DNA of 64,000 nt from Thalassoglobus polymorphus (GCF_007744255.1 NZ_CP036267.1:4506001-4570000), one strand, 5' to 3'. Positions 17,661-27,006 are shown, counted from the first letter of the stretch. Made by a program: numbers and translations. The notes: generated from the letters alone by a model not told the origin.

Positions 17661-18638
17661 TCACGTGGCGTTTGGGAGATCACTTTTCTTGACGTAATTC
17701 ACCAGAAAAATTCCGGCAGCCACGAAAAGCCCCGACACGATCAACCAAGGCGAAAGCTGATCCCCTCGAAATGCCCACGCCAGCAAGATACCGCAAATCG
17801 GCGTCACGAAACTGAAGACAGAGACTTGGGACGCACCATGTTTTTGCAAAAGTTGAGCATTGAGCACAAAACAGAGCCCGGAAATGACAAACCCACCAAA
17901 GAGTAACGCAACAACAGCTTGCCAGGTGAACGGATTCCCGGAATGTGTCTCCCAGAGTCCGCTGAATAAAAATAAGAGTCCCGCTCCAAAGAGATCGTGC
18001 CAAAGAATCAGCGAGGATGGAGGAACCGTCTTCGTCGCCCATTTCACCGCAATAATCTTCACCCCCAACGTGAGCCCGCTGAAAGCCAGAACAAGATCAC
18101 CGCGGAGTGTCGGTTGATCCATTGCTGAATCTTGATGTCCTTCGGCTGCAAAAACCAGTACACAAACACCAGCCCCAGCGAGAATCAACCCAACGGTTTG
18201 CGACCATTGCAGCCTGATCGTGCGCGCAATGAAACTTTCGTATGCAGCCACCCAAAAGACATAACTATTGACCAACACCGTGGCGTGCGACGCATTGGAG
18301 ATCGATGTTCCATAGTTAAACGTGGAAATCTGCACCGACATCAACGCTCCAAGGATGAACGCAACCCAGAGCTGGCGACCGTTCAAGAAAATTGGAGTCC
18401 CAGCGATTAAGCACCAGACAACCATAAAGATGGCGGCCAATCCGAATCGGATTCCTCCCACAAAAAAGGGAGGGTAAACGTCAATCGCATACTGGTTCGC
18501 AACTGCGGTTCCCCCCCAGAGCACAACGGACAAAAGTGCCAGAGAAACTGAAACCGGCCCCATCGGTTGCGGAGTCGGAAGCTCAGTTGCTTGAAGCCCG
18601 CTCGACGACGAATCCTGAAGAGATTTGGATGATGTCAT
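17661..18638 (-). CDS. EamA/DMT family transporter
   Basis: A 325-aa inner-membrane protein with about ten hydrophobic helices arranged as two EamA repeats. The first begins LLSVVLWGGTAVANQYAID and ends near residue 160; the second begins LRGDLVLAFSGLTLGVKIIAVKWA. Drug/metabolite exporters of this kind move amino acids, nucleosides or other small metabolites. The substrate cannot be read from the sequence. Single gene with its own terminator. Confidence 0.9.
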   Translation of the reverse strand: MTSSKSLQDSSSSGLQATELPTPQPMGPVSVSLALLSVVLWGGTAVANQYAIDVYPPFFVGGIRFGLAAIFMVVWCLIAGTPIFLNGRQLWVAFILGALMSVQISTFNYGTSISNASHATVLVNSYVFWVAAYESFIARTIRLQWSQTVGLILAGAGVCVLVFAAEGHQDSAMDQPTLRGDLVLAFSGLTLGVKIIAVKWATKTVPPSSLILWHDLFGAGLLFLFSGLWETHSGNPFTWQAVVALLFGGFVISGLCFVLNAQLLQKHGASQVSVFSFVTPICGILLAWAFRGDQLSPWLIVSGLFVAAGIFLVNYVKKSDLPNAT

Positions 18639-18719
18639 CGGATTAAGTGGACTTCGAATTCAGTGGGGTAATACAGAGGAAAACGAGTTGCGCAATGATT
18701 CATCACTTCGCAACATAGA

Positions 18720-18826
18720 TATTTGTTTTTTTCGAACTGATGTTCGGGTTCTGCCTCGTGGCGAACAGCAATTCTTCGGGTGAAACGCGTTCTACTCGGG
18801 CCCCCAGGAGAGCAAACTGCTCCAGA
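18720..18826 (+). repeat. Repeat A, diverged copy
   Basis: Contains GTTCTGCCTCGTGGCGAACA and GAAACGCGTTCT, then a right end AGAGCAAACTGCTCC. The left end is lost in a T-rich stretch. It lies between the EamA and cysteine-desulfurase-like genes. Confidence 0.75.
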
Positions 18827-18904
18827 AGGAATCCGAAAACATTCACCACCGAGGTTCAATACAGCGGTTCCGTTTTTGAATGAGTCCTCACAATGGAAGT
18901 CTCA

Positions 18905-20137
18905 TCAACAGATTTCATTCAAATGAAACAGCAAACGTTCCACCTCATCAGCGGTATTATAGTGAAGTAGACCAATTCGTAGAGTCCCTTCCGGCTCAAG
19001 ACCGGCAAATTCCGTAAATGGTAATGCGTAGTGATTCCCCGCCCACGTGAAGAGTCCCCGCCTTCCAAGTTCTTCAGAAAGCAATTGCGGTGACTTCGAT
19101 TGGTGAGTCACTGAAATTGTCGGGACACGATCTTCCATTCGCTCCGGCGAAGTAATCCCCCAAATTTTGAGAGATTCAACCTTTGCGAGACCTTCGATCA
19201 GCTGCGATCCGATTTTTTGTTCGTGTTCATGGATCAGCTGGAATGAATCTGTCAATCGCTCGCGCCGAGGGATCGACTGATCGCCTCCACTGAGTGACGC
19301 GAGATATTCAATCGCCGCTGCGACCCCGGCGATTCCTTCGTGGTTCTGAGTCCCTGTCATCCACTTCCCCGGAATCGAGTCTGGTGCTGGGCGAAGTTTA
19401 TCTGGCGTGAGACTATTCAGAAGTGCTGACTTCCCCCACAGAATTCCGACGTGCGGACCAAAGAATTTATAGGCGCTACATGCCAGAAAATCAGATCCAA
19501 TCTCTTGGACATCGACTAAACGATGCGGAGCAAGATGCACAGCATCGATGAATGTTCTCGCACCAACGGTTTTGGCTAACCGGACAATTTCTTTGACTGG
19601 ATTCACTGTCCCTGTGGCATTGGACGCTCCACCGACGGCAACCAGTCGTGTTCGATTGGTCAATAATGAGTTGTAGTGATCCAGGTCGAGCGTGCAGGTT
19701 TCGAGATCGACATCAATCTCCTTAACGACCACTCCAACCGACTCGGCAGCCTGAACCCACGGTGTCACATTCGCATCGTGGTCGAGGCGACTGACGATGA
19801 TTTCATCACCGAAAAACCAGGTTTCACTCAATGCCCGGCTGAGGGACAGGGTGAGAGTCGTCATGTTCGGACCGAACACAATTTCCTCGGGCGCCGGAGC
19901 GTTGAGAAAGTCGGCGCAGGACTCTCTCGCCCGAGCAAGCATTTCATCACTCAATTGACTCGTAACAAATGCAGCCCCGCAATTTGCATTCGTATTGATC
20001 AGGGCGTCGGCAACGGCATCGACGACACTCTGAGGAACCTGACTTCCCGCCGGGCCGTCAAAAAATGCGACCGGCTGACCCTCGATCGTTCTTTGAAAGG
20101 CAGGAAATTGTGACCGCACGAATTCGAGATTCAACAT
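18905..20137 (-). CDS. Cysteine desulfurase-like class V aminotransferase
   Basis: A 410-aa PLP enzyme of the cysteine-desulfurase-like subfamily. The N-terminal FFDGPAGSQVP, the FIDAVHLAPH segment (PLP-binding Asp and His) and the Schiff-base Lys in SAYKFFGPHVG are all visible. The C-terminus has ALPFTEFAGL and LRIGLLHYNTADEV. The flexible cysteine loop of true IscS/SufS is not evident, so persulfide transfer is not assured. No isc or suf genes are near. Cytosolic. Confidence 0.87.
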   Translation of the reverse strand: MLNLEFVRSQFPAFQRTIEGQPVAFFDGPAGSQVPQSVVDAVADALINTNANCGAAFVTSQLSDEMLARARESCADFLNAPAPEEIVFGPNMTTLTLSLSRALSETWFFGDEIIVSRLDHDANVTPWVQAAESVGVVVKEIDVDLETCTLDLDHYNSLLTNRTRLVAVGGASNATGTVNPVKEIVRLAKTVGARTFIDAVHLAPHRLVDVQEIGSDFLACSAYKFFGPHVGILWGKSALLNSLTPDKLRPAPDSIPGKWMTGTQNHEGIAGVAAAIEYLASLSGGDQSIPRRERLTDSFQLIHEHEQKIGSQLIEGLAKVESLKIWGITSPERMEDRVPTISVTHQSKSPQLLSEELGRRGLFTWAGNHYALPFTEFAGLEPEGTLRIGLLHYNTADEVERLLFHLNEIC

Positions 20138-20326
20138 AACCTTGGCTCTATAGTTCCCTGGGAATCAGGAGCTTGCTCACACACTGCAAGCGATTGACGA
20201 TGGCAAATAACGGTTGCAAATTAACGGTGGCGATTGACGATAACCGTTTTGGACTCAATGAAACGCTAACAATTCTTCTGAAATCAAACTGAAGCAGCTA
20301 AGTTTCGAGATCATGCACGAATTTTG

Positions 20327-21418
20327 TTAGAACTGACAGGTGTCCTTTTCAACGAGGGGCGTCTTGGATCGCTCTCCCGCAATTTCCTGGACATACTTCG
20401 GAACAGCATACCCCGGTAAATGTTCGCGTAGCTGACGAATGAGCTGAAGACCGACTTCCACCGGGACCTCGAAATGGGCAGCTCCTGAGACACGATCGAG
20501 TTGATGCAAATAGTACGGCATCACTCCCAAATTCACACATCGCAAGCATAGCTCAGAAAGTGCAGCGAACGAATCATTCACTCCTTTAAGAAGAACAGCT
20601 TGATTCAAAACCGGAATTCCTGATCGAACAAGTTTCTGGAGCGAATCTGCACAGTCATCCACCAGTTCTGATGGATGGTTGGCATGCACAACGAAAACAG
20701 GTTGTAAACGCGTTGACTTCAGAACCTTCAACAATGACGAGTTGACTCGGCTGGGAAGGACAATCGGCAAGCGAGAATGAAATCGCACACGCTCGACATG
20801 CTTGATACGTTCGAGGCGATTGAGAACTTGCTGAAGCCGAGCGTCTCCGGTCATTAACGGGTCTCCCCCGCTGAGAATCACTTCGTCAAGCGACCGATCT
20901 GACTCAATGGCTGCGAAGGCCGGTTCCCAATCTTCCAGACTTTTCGGCTCATCAGAATAAGGGTACTCACGGCGAAAACAGTAGCGGCAATGAACTGCAC
21001 AGGCGCCGTTGAGGATTAATAGTCCGCGTGAGTTGTATTTTTGGAGAAGTCCGTTCTCGGTACGTGCATGCAGATCGCCCACCGGGTCAGCTTGAAAACC
21101 CGCAACTATTTCCTCTTCTGAGGAGACCGGAAGAACTTGTCTCAGCAAGGGATCGTCACGGTCTCCATGTTTCATACGTTTGAGAAAACTTTCCGGGACA
21201 AGCACCGGAAACGCTGGAGAAGCTGAGCATTTGAGCTCATTCGGGTCAATTCCTAATCGTTCGCACAGGACAGAAACGGACCGAATCGCACGTTTCAAGT
21301 CATGTTGCCAAGTCTTGGAACCGGCAATCGTCGCTCCAGAAGCCTCTACGTCGATCTCTGTCACCGAGGTCGGAATCAGAGACGATGGATCTGGCAACAT
21401 TTGCGGTGTCGCCGGCAT
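20327..21418 (-). CDS. epmB: EF-P beta-lysylation protein EpmB (lysine 2,3-aminomutase family)
   Basis: A 363-aa radical-SAM enzyme. The 4Fe-4S motif CAVHCRYCF holds Cys140, 144 and 147. SGGDPLM follows, and the C-terminal ERSKTPL matches the EpmB segment that carries the PLP lysine. EpmB turns (S)-alpha-lysine into (R)-beta-lysine, which EpmA attaches to EF-P. The length agrees with EpmB and is shorter than free lysine aminomutases. AGGAG lies 9 bases upstream of the ATG. The gene is divergent from efp 200 bases away, which strongly supports the assignment. epmA is not in the window. Confidence 0.92.
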   Translation of the reverse strand: MPATPQMLPDPSSLIPTSVTEIDVEASGATIAGSKTWQHDLKRAIRSVSVLCERLGIDPNELKCSASPAFPVLVPESFLKRMKHGDRDDPLLRQVLPVSSEEEIVAGFQADPVGDLHARTENGLLQKYNSRGLLILNGACAVHCRYCFRREYPYSDEPKSLEDWEPAFAAIESDRSLDEVILSGGDPLMTGDARLQQVLNRLERIKHVERVRFHSRLPIVLPSRVNSSLLKVLKSTRLQPVFVVHANHPSELVDDCADSLQKLVRSGIPVLNQAVLLKGVNDSFAALSELCLRCVNLGVMPYYLHQLDRVSGAAHFEVPVEVGLQLIRQLREHLPGYAVPKYVQEIAGERSKTPLVEKDTCQF

Positions 21419-21614
21419 TTGCTATTCTCCTGCAAAGATGCACAATTGAATATGGAGTCAGGAATCTGCAAAAAGAGCAGTTCCCAAACAAAAATTGACG
21501 CCACAGTTGAAAAATCGTTGAATCGATCAACTTCAATACAGCAGATTCAAGACAACAGACATCCCGGGCGGCAAACGATAGCCGTCAGATTAGCGATTGA
21601 TTGGAACAACCCCA

Positions 21615-22187
21615 ATGCCACAGATCAATGCTGGTGACTTCCGTAAGGGAGTCAAAGTGATCATCGAAGGTTCTCCTTACGAAATGGTCGATTGCAAATT
21701 CGTGAAACCTGGAAAAGGTCAGGCTCTTTACAAAACAAAGCTTCGAAACCTGCTCACAGCCTCATTGCTGGATATCACTTACCGAAGTGGCGACAGCCTC
21801 GAAGCAGCTGACGTCCGCAATGCAGACGGAATGTATTCCTACTTTGACGGCTCGGCGTATGTCTTCATGGACAACGAAAGCTTCGAGCAGGTCACACTTG
21901 CCGCAGATGTTTGCAAAGATCAAATGCAATTCATCAAGGAAGGAGAACCGATCGGCCTTCTCTATTGGAATGATCAACTCATCAGCATCAGCCCACCGAA
22001 GCATGTCATTCTCGAAGTGACCTACACTGTTCCGGCAGCCAAAGGGAATACGGCAACCAACGTCACCAAACCGGCTACCGTCGAAACAGGTGCCGAAGTA
22101 GGTGTCCCGGCCTTCATCACTGAAGGAGACCGTATCCGCATCAATGCCGAGACCGGGGAATACCTCGGGCGGGAAACTGGCGAGTAG
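21615..22187 (+). CDS. efp: Translation elongation factor P
   Basis: A 190-aa EF-P, which relieves ribosome stalling at proline runs. It has a KOW-like N-domain, then two OB domains ending in GDRIRINAETGEYLGRE. Lys34 in VKPGKGQALYKTKLRN is the residue that EpmA/EpmB beta-lysylate in the E. coli pathway; the neighbouring epmB suggests the same here. An in-frame ATG at 21597 would add six residues, but MPQINAGDFRKG is the normal family start. Confidence 0.96.
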   Translation: MPQINAGDFRKGVKVIIEGSPYEMVDCKFVKPGKGQALYKTKLRNLLTASLLDITYRSGDSLEAADVRNADGMYSYFDGSAYVFMDNESFEQVTLAADVCKDQMQFIKEGEPIGLLYWNDQLISISPPKHVILEVTYTVPAAKGNTATNVTKPATVETGAEVGVPAFITEGDRIRINAETGEYLGRETGE

Positions 22188-22223
22188 AGATTCTCCGCCC
22201 CGTTTCAAGTTTATGTTTTCGAA

Positions 22224-23219
22224 TCACTCCTCTTTAAGAGGCCGACACATCAAACTGTCGGTCGCTTCCAGAGGAGATTTTTCGTGAAATAGAACTTCAT
22301 ACACTTCATCCACAATCGGCATCTCGATTTCTTTCGATTTCGCCAGTCCATGGATCGCTGCGGTCGTGGTGATTCCTTCAGCCACCGCTTGCATCGTGTT
22401 CAAAATCTCCGTGAGCGTCTCTCCTTGCCCGAGACGTTCGCCAACAGCGCGGTTTCTTCCATGGGGGCTCACGCATGTCGTGATCAAATCCCCAATCCCC
22501 GCCAAGCCAGCAAAAGTATTCGGATCGGCACCGAGTTCAACTCCAAAGCGACTGATCTCAACAATCCCGCGTGTAATCATGGCGGACTTGGCATTATCTC
22601 CATATCCCAACCCATCTGAGATCCCGGCTGCAATCCCGATAATATTTTTCAGAGCTCCGGCGAGTTCGGTTCCGACAAGGTCTTTGTTCGTATAAACCCG
22701 AAACCTCTCGGTTGTGAACATTCTCTGCACTTGTTGCCCCAGTTCCAGATCCTCACAAGCAGCGACAACACTCGCGGGAAGTCGTTTTGCAATCTCCTCT
22801 GCATGAGACGGACCACTCAGCGAGATCACAGGTCGATCCCCAATCACATCAATGATGATTTGACTGGGGCGCAAAAACGTTTCCGCCTCCATCCCTTTGA
22901 TGACGCTGATGACCGGAATTCCGGGACGAAGAGAATCTCCGATCACACTCAAAGATTCTCGCAGATGCTTCGAAGGAATTGATGCAACATAAAAGTTAGC
23001 GCCCTTGACTGCCTCTTCGATATCTGATGTCACCTGAACACCATCCGGAAGAAAAATCCCCGGAAGCAGGCGTTTGTTTTCTCGCGTTTCCTGCATCTCA
23101 GCGGCATAAGCTTCATTTCTCGCCCAAATCGTCACCTGTCGATTTGAATCCTCTGCGAGGAGAATCGCACACGCGGTCGCCATCGCTCCGCCGCCTAGAA
23201 TGGTTGTTTTCTCAGCCAT
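22224..23219 (-). CDS. gpsA: Glycerol-3-phosphate dehydrogenase [NAD(P)+]
   Basis: A 331-aa cytosolic enzyme that makes sn-glycerol 3-phosphate from DHAP for phospholipids. The Rossmann motif GGGAMATACA lies at about residues 9-18, SLSGPSHAEEI and the substrate-binding ELAGALKNIIGIAAG follow, and the C-domain has GLAGIGDLITTCVSPHGRNR. I use the ATG at 23219 (MAEKTTILGGG). The frame extends to 23240, but only seven non-conserved residues are gained. Confidence 0.95.
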   Translation of the reverse strand: MAEKTTILGGGAMATACAILLAEDSNRQVTIWARNEAYAAEMQETRENKRLLPGIFLPDGVQVTSDIEEAVKGANFYVASIPSKHLRESLSVIGDSLRPGIPVISVIKGMEAETFLRPSQIIIDVIGDRPVISLSGPSHAEEIAKRLPASVVAACEDLELGQQVQRMFTTERFRVYTNKDLVGTELAGALKNIIGIAAGISDGLGYGDNAKSAMITRGIVEISRFGVELGADPNTFAGLAGIGDLITTCVSPHGRNRAVGERLGQGETLTEILNTMQAVAEGITTTAAIHGLAKSKEIEMPIVDEVYEVLFHEKSPLEATDSLMCRPLKEE

Positions 23220-23417
23220 GAGTCCAATCTTTCCGCTCAATCGGGTTACAACGGTAATACGAATAAATCATTGCCCCCAGGGGCGCCTACATCAACCGTC
23301 AAAAGACACACAACGCACAGAGTCACCCTGCATCTGCCTCTCTTCGGCGATCTTTTCCACGCAAACTCACGCAGAGGACATAAAGTTTCAGAAGAACAAT
23401 TCTTTTGGAGTGAATTC

Positions 23418-23660
23418 ATGCAGTTTCCTGCGCAGCAAACAAATTCAACATCCGTCGATTTTGTCGACCGCCGTCAAGAACCGACTGAACCGCTACCGAA
23501 AGCGGAACGCCGACAGTTTTCCGATCAAAGGAAGTCTGATCGACCGGAGGTTGATGAACTGGCACGTGCGATTGACGACTATAAAGTCCGCAATCGACGC
23601 CGTTTTATCACATTCGAAGAAATCTACGACGTCATGGTCTCCTTAGGCTATCACAAATAA
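23418..23660 (+). CDS. Small conserved planctomycete protein of unknown function
   Basis: 80 aa, soluble, very charged. The second half (RRQFSDQRKSDRPEVDEL, then RNRRRFITFEEIYDVMVSLGYHK) looks like a family I associate with planctomycetes, with no known role. The longer open frame begins at 23271, but the ATG at 23418 has TTGGAG 8 bases upstream and is where conserved-looking sequence starts. A strong terminator follows 30 bases past the stop, so it is a separate, probably well-expressed unit. Confidence 0.75.
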   Translation: MQFPAQQTNSTSVDFVDRRQEPTEPLPKAERRQFSDQRKSDRPEVDELARAIDDYKVRNRRRFITFEEIYDVMVSLGYHK

Positions 23661-23690
23661 CACAAGACGCTTCGATCTTCCAGAACTCGG

Positions 23691-23724
23691 GCCCCCGACA
23701 TGCAAACGTCTTTGGGGGCTTTTT
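23691..23724 (+). terminator. Rho-independent terminator
   Basis: GCCCCC / GGGGGC outer stem with an inner GAC/GTC pairing, followed by TTTTT. It ends the small-protein gene. Confidence 0.9.
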
Positions 23725-23795
23725 GCATTTCGCTTATCGGCTTTTCACTCAACAGGCCGAAAATGTGGATAAAGCAACCTGCTCAAAATCAAGCC

Positions 23796-23876
23796 TGAGC
23801 TGGGTCCGGGTCTCCTGCCTCGAAGCGAGAGCCTGCGAAGTCATGAATCAGAACTTCACAGGCACGACAAGAGTTG
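23796..23876 (+). repeat. Repeat A, strongly degenerate copy
   Basis: Still alignable through GAGCTGGGTCCGGGTCTCCT, GCCTCGAAGCGAGAGC and CTTCACAGGCACGACAAGAG. Both termini are lost. Confidence 0.45.
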
Positions 23877-24097
23877 AAAATCCTCGAAGGTCTCGGTAAT
23901 CCATTCCCGCTTAAATGATTGGATCCACGAATTAGACTGAGGAACCACGTTTTTACTGCTTAGCCCGTTGGGAGCCTGAACCCGATTGGCTATAGTGGTA
24001 ACAGCGCTCGTATCGTTCGGGTTGGATCGGTTCGAGTTTCTTTTCTTCTGTCGTCTTCATTTGCGTTGCAAAAGCCCAGTTCAGGATCAATTCGAAA

Positions 24098-25165
24098 ATG
24101 CTTCATGCAGTCATTATGGCGGGAGGAAGCGGGACTCGCTTTTGGCCACTCAGCCGCCAAGCTCTACCGAAACAGTTTCTCACTCTCGCTGGTGAGAGAT
24201 CACTCATTCAAGCCGCATTTGATCGCTGCCAGCCGATGATCCTCGGGGAGCGCTTTTGGGTGGTCACAAATGAATCGATGATCGAGACAACAGCTGAACA
24301 CCTGCCGGAAGTGCCAAAGACTCACTTGATCCCTGAACCGTGCGGGCGAAACACCGCTCCCTGTGTCGGTCTGGCAGCTCTCTTACTCGCACAGGAAGAT
24401 CCCGATGCCATCATGCTCGTGATGCCCGCAGATCACGTGATTTCTCCGATTGAAAATTTTCAGGAGGCTGTTCTGAATGCGGTGAATGTGGTCAAGAAAG
24501 ATCCAGAACAATTAGTTTTGTTTGGCGTTCCACCGACATCACCCGCAACAGGATACGGGTACATTGAACGCTGCACATCAATCTCCAATGGAGTTTTCAA
24601 GGTTGCTTCTTTCCGCGAAAAACCTGATCGACCGACAGCAGAAGAGTATCTCCAACAGGGAACTTTTTACTGGAACTGTGGGATTTTTGTCTGGAAAGCA
24701 CAGACGATTCTCAATGAACTCGAGAAGCATCAGCCCGAGATTTTCGCACAACTCAAACAGTTGCAAAAATCAATAAACACGCCCGCGTGGGATTCTGCAC
24801 TGGCGGAATGTTTTCCGAAGATGCCATCCATCTCGATCGACTATGCAGTACTCGAAAAGAGCAAGAAAATCGCCGTTGTTGAAGCGCCCTTCGATTGGGA
24901 TGACGTCGGCAGTCTGGAAGCGATGTCTCGCTTGAATTCGACGGACGAAAATGGCAATACCGTCATCGGCACTGCCTGCCTCGTTGACTCGAAGGACAAC
25001 ATCGTCCGGTCTTCGACGGGGCACACTGTTGGCCTGCTCGGAATCAAAAACTGTATCGTCGTGCATACTCCCGACGCGACGCTTGTCGCTGACCGAACAG
25101 ACGAAAACGCAATCCGTGAACTGGTCGCTGCCCTCAAAGAACAAGGACACCACAATGTCCTCTGA
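24098..25165 (+). CDS. manC: Mannose-1-phosphate guanylyltransferase
   Basis: A 355-aa nucleotidyltransferase that makes GDP-mannose from mannose-1-P and GTP for glycan synthesis. The N-terminal pyrophosphorylase signature GGSGTRFWPLSR, followed by PKQFL, is complete. EPCGRNTAPC and the FREKPDRPTAEEYL active-site stretch follow. There is no C-terminal phosphomannose-isomerase cupin, so this is the single-domain form. Its last 11 bases overlap the ruvX start, so the two genes are probably co-translated. Confidence 0.94.
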   Translation: MLHAVIMAGGSGTRFWPLSRQALPKQFLTLAGERSLIQAAFDRCQPMILGERFWVVTNESMIETTAEHLPEVPKTHLIPEPCGRNTAPCVGLAALLLAQEDPDAIMLVMPADHVISPIENFQEAVLNAVNVVKKDPEQLVLFGVPPTSPATGYGYIERCTSISNGVFKVASFREKPDRPTAEEYLQQGTFYWNCGIFVWKAQTILNELEKHQPEIFAQLKQLQKSINTPAWDSALAECFPKMPSISIDYAVLEKSKKIAVVEAPFDWDDVGSLEAMSRLNSTDENGNTVIGTACLVDSKDNIVRSSTGHTVGLLGIKNCIVVHTPDATLVADRTDENAIRELVAALKEQGHHNVL

Positions 25166-25682
25166 TACCATCAACGAAGATTTTCCTCGTGAAGGTCAGC
25201 TTCTCGGAGTCGACTACGGAACCGTCCGAGTCGGCTTGGCGATCTCGACTCGAGAGCAAAACATCGCCAGTCCACTGGAAATTTATAATCGTAGAAGCGA
25301 ACACCAGGACGGAAAATACTTCGCCGAACTGGTCGCAGATTACCGCATAAAAGGACTCGTCGTTGGATTGCCAATGCACGTGAACGGCGAGGAAGGCGAA
25401 AGCGCCCGCCACGCTCGCGAGTACGGCCATTGGCTCGCTGAAGTCACCGGTGGTCTCCCGATCCTGTTTTGGGATGAACGCTACACCTCAGCCGTTGCTG
25501 AGGATCACCTCATCGGTGTAGACCTTACTCGCAAGCAAAGAAAAAAACGTCTTGATATGATCGCCGCCCAGATCATTCTCCAGGCCTATCTCGACACCAC
25601 AGCCAAGCGAGAGCAGATCGCCAGGGAAGAAGCTGAATCTTCGGAGCAAGACGAAGAAGACGAAACAACAGCCGACTCTTGA
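25155..25682 (+). CDS. ruvX: Putative pre-16S rRNA nuclease / Holliday junction resolvase YqgF
   Basis: A 175-aa RNase H-fold protein. LGVDYGTVRVGLAIS opens the domain with the first acidic residue, VVGLPMHVNGEEG follows, then FWDERYTSAVAE, and the last acidic site is in KKRLDMIAAQIILQAYL. This family matures the 16S rRNA 5' end in E. coli and was earlier proposed as a resolvase. The open frame extends far upstream, but the ATG at 25155 has AAGGA 7 bases before it and starts the family sequence. A Glu/Asp-rich tail is extra. Overlaps manC by 11 bases. Confidence 0.93.
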   Translation: MSSDTINEDFPREGQLLGVDYGTVRVGLAISTREQNIASPLEIYNRRSEHQDGKYFAELVADYRIKGLVVGLPMHVNGEEGESARHAREYGHWLAEVTGGLPILFWDERYTSAVAEDHLIGVDLTRKQRKKRLDMIAAQIILQAYLDTTAKREQIAREEAESSEQDEEDETTADS

Positions 25683-25689
25683 TCACAGG

Positions 25690-25743
25690 CATTGCAAGCA
25701 ATGCGTTCTTCACCGGCACACCGTAGAGCAAACTGCTCTAAAA
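25690..25743 (+). repeat. Repeat A, right half only
   Basis: Contains ATGCGTTCTTCACCGGCACA and the right end GTAGAGCAAACTGCTCTAA. The terminal TTAG (minus strand, 25740-25738) gives the stop codon of the SUMF1 lipoprotein gene. Confidence 0.8.
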
Positions 25744-27006
25744 TCCGGGGTTGTTTGGTCGCCGGTTGGATTGATTCGGTGGTGATGTTGAATTTGGCTG
25801 ACCTGCACGGTCTGTGGAGATGATCATCTCGTCTGTGATTCGCAGGATGCACCGAAAGCTGACGTCCTCCTGCCCTCCACGAACATTCTCTCCTGTACGT
25901 TCCCACAGGTTCCAGTGAGTCCGCGATCCACGAACGACCCGTTCTCCGGATCGCCCTGCCATGCGCGGACCTTCTGAGTTTCGAACTGGGCTTCCATCTT
26001 TTGGGATCGCTTTTTGATACGCATCGTCCGCATACCAGTCCCGAGTCCATTCTCTCGCATTCCCAGCCATATCGAAGAGTCCCGTCGGTGTGAGGTCCGT
26101 GGGCCGCGAACCGACTGCCAGAATCGCGTCAGCGGAAGCTGGAGTAATCGGGCGGCGTCCATTCCCCCAGGGATATCGATTTCCACTTGAGCCGCGAGCA
26201 GCACGTTCCCATTCTGCCTCTGTTGGCAGAGCTTTTCCAAACATCGTGGCATAGCTGGCTGCGTCCTTCCACGCGACTCCCAAAACTGGATCATGCCCGT
26301 CGCCAGTCTTCTCATTCAACGGTGCTCTCGCGATCTTGATGACAGGTTTCGCTTCGGCAGCTTGTCTCTGAAACTTTCGAAACATCTCGAGAGTCACCTC
26401 TGTGACATCCATATAAAATGGGGACACAAACGCAAGGTGCTCAGGTTGTGATTCCGGTGGGCCTTGATCGGTCCCCTGCGTGAAGACACCCCCATCAATG
26501 AGCACCATTTCGGCTCCATCAGCAGTACAAACAATTCGCTGAGGAAATCCCCGCTCGTTGAACAACTCGTCTGGTGCGTGAACAAATCCGCCCGGCAACT
26601 TCAAGTTTGATTTCTCGAATTGCTGAGTTCTTCCCGCTTTGTTGCTGGGAAGCTCGACCGTGAGTTTTGAGCTATCGGAAGCAGGTTTGACGACCGCGAA
26701 ACGATTTTGCGGCGGAGCACTCTGTGGGGGAATCACTTCGACCGTTGGACCAATGCTCTGCAATTCAAAATCGTTAGAGGTATAAGCTCTTTCTTCATCG
26801 TTTTTCGACTGAGATGACGTAGACGACTTTGACTGTTTTGGTGCTGGGGATAACGCTTTTGGTTTCGGAACTGATGGGCGGGCAACTGGCGGAGGTGGAG
26901 TCGAGACAGCCTTCTTGACTGGAGGAGGAGGCACGCTTTTCGAATCTCCGCACCCATAGAGTTGAATCGTTCCTAACAGCAAAAGTAAGGTCGTTCGCCA
27001 CATCAT
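25738..27006 (-). CDS. SUMF1/formylglycine-generating-enzyme-like lipoprotein
   Basis: A 422-aa protein with a lipoprotein signal (lipobox LYGC, Cys about residue 19). A Pro/Ser/Lys-rich linker runs to about residue 110, and a SUMF1-type domain covers residues 165-390: MVLIDGGVFTQGTD, PFYMDVTEVTLEMFRKF, LPTEAEWERAARG, YPWGN, DMAGNAREWTRDWY, RVVRGSRTHWN, VSFRCI. Genuine FGE uses two cysteines near the end; only the last is seen here, so sulfatase activation is unlikely and a structural or binding role is more probable. No sulfatase is nearby. The tail is Pro/Asn-rich. The stop lies in repeat A. Confidence 0.85.
   Translation of the reverse strand: MMWRTTLLLLLGTIQLYGCGDSKSVPPPPVKKAVSTPPPPVARPSVPKPKALSPAPKQSKSSTSSQSKNDEERAYTSNDFELQSIGPTVEVIPPQSAPPQNRFAVVKPASDSSKLTVELPSNKAGRTQQFEKSNLKLPGGFVHAPDELFNERGFPQRIVCTADGAEMVLIDGGVFTQGTDQGPPESQPEHLAFVSPFYMDVTEVTLEMFRKFQRQAAEAKPVIKIARAPLNEKTGDGHDPVLGVAWKDAASYATMFGKALPTEAEWERAARGSSGNRYPWGNGRRPITPASADAILAVGSRPTDLTPTGLFDMAGNAREWTRDWYADDAYQKAIPKDGSPVRNSEGPRMAGRSGERVVRGSRTHWNLWERTGENVRGGQEDVSFRCILRITDEMIISTDRAGQPNSTSPPNQSNRRPNNPGF

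Larger units (their letters stand above)
23661..24097. other. Gene-free stretch with terminator and a degenerate repeat A
   Basis: About 440 bases between two plus-strand genes. It holds the terminator at 23691-23724 and a degraded repeat A. A perfect TTATCCACA (minus strand, 23764-23772) is isolated. No small gene is apparent. The promoter of manC should be here, but no clear consensus was found. Confidence 0.6.

Noticed and set aside
23764-23772. Perfect DnaA box (TTATCCACA on the minus strand)
   Set aside because: A single 9-mer is expected by chance about every 130 kb per strand pair; no cluster, AT-rich unwinding element or dnaA gene is near.
24436-24445. ATCACGTGAT palindrome as a second parS
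   Set aside because: Lies inside manC and lacks the GTTTC/GAAAC flanks.
25738-27006. Calling the SUMF1 protein a formylglycine-generating enzyme
   Set aside because: Only one of the two C-terminal cysteines is visible and no sulfatase gene is near.
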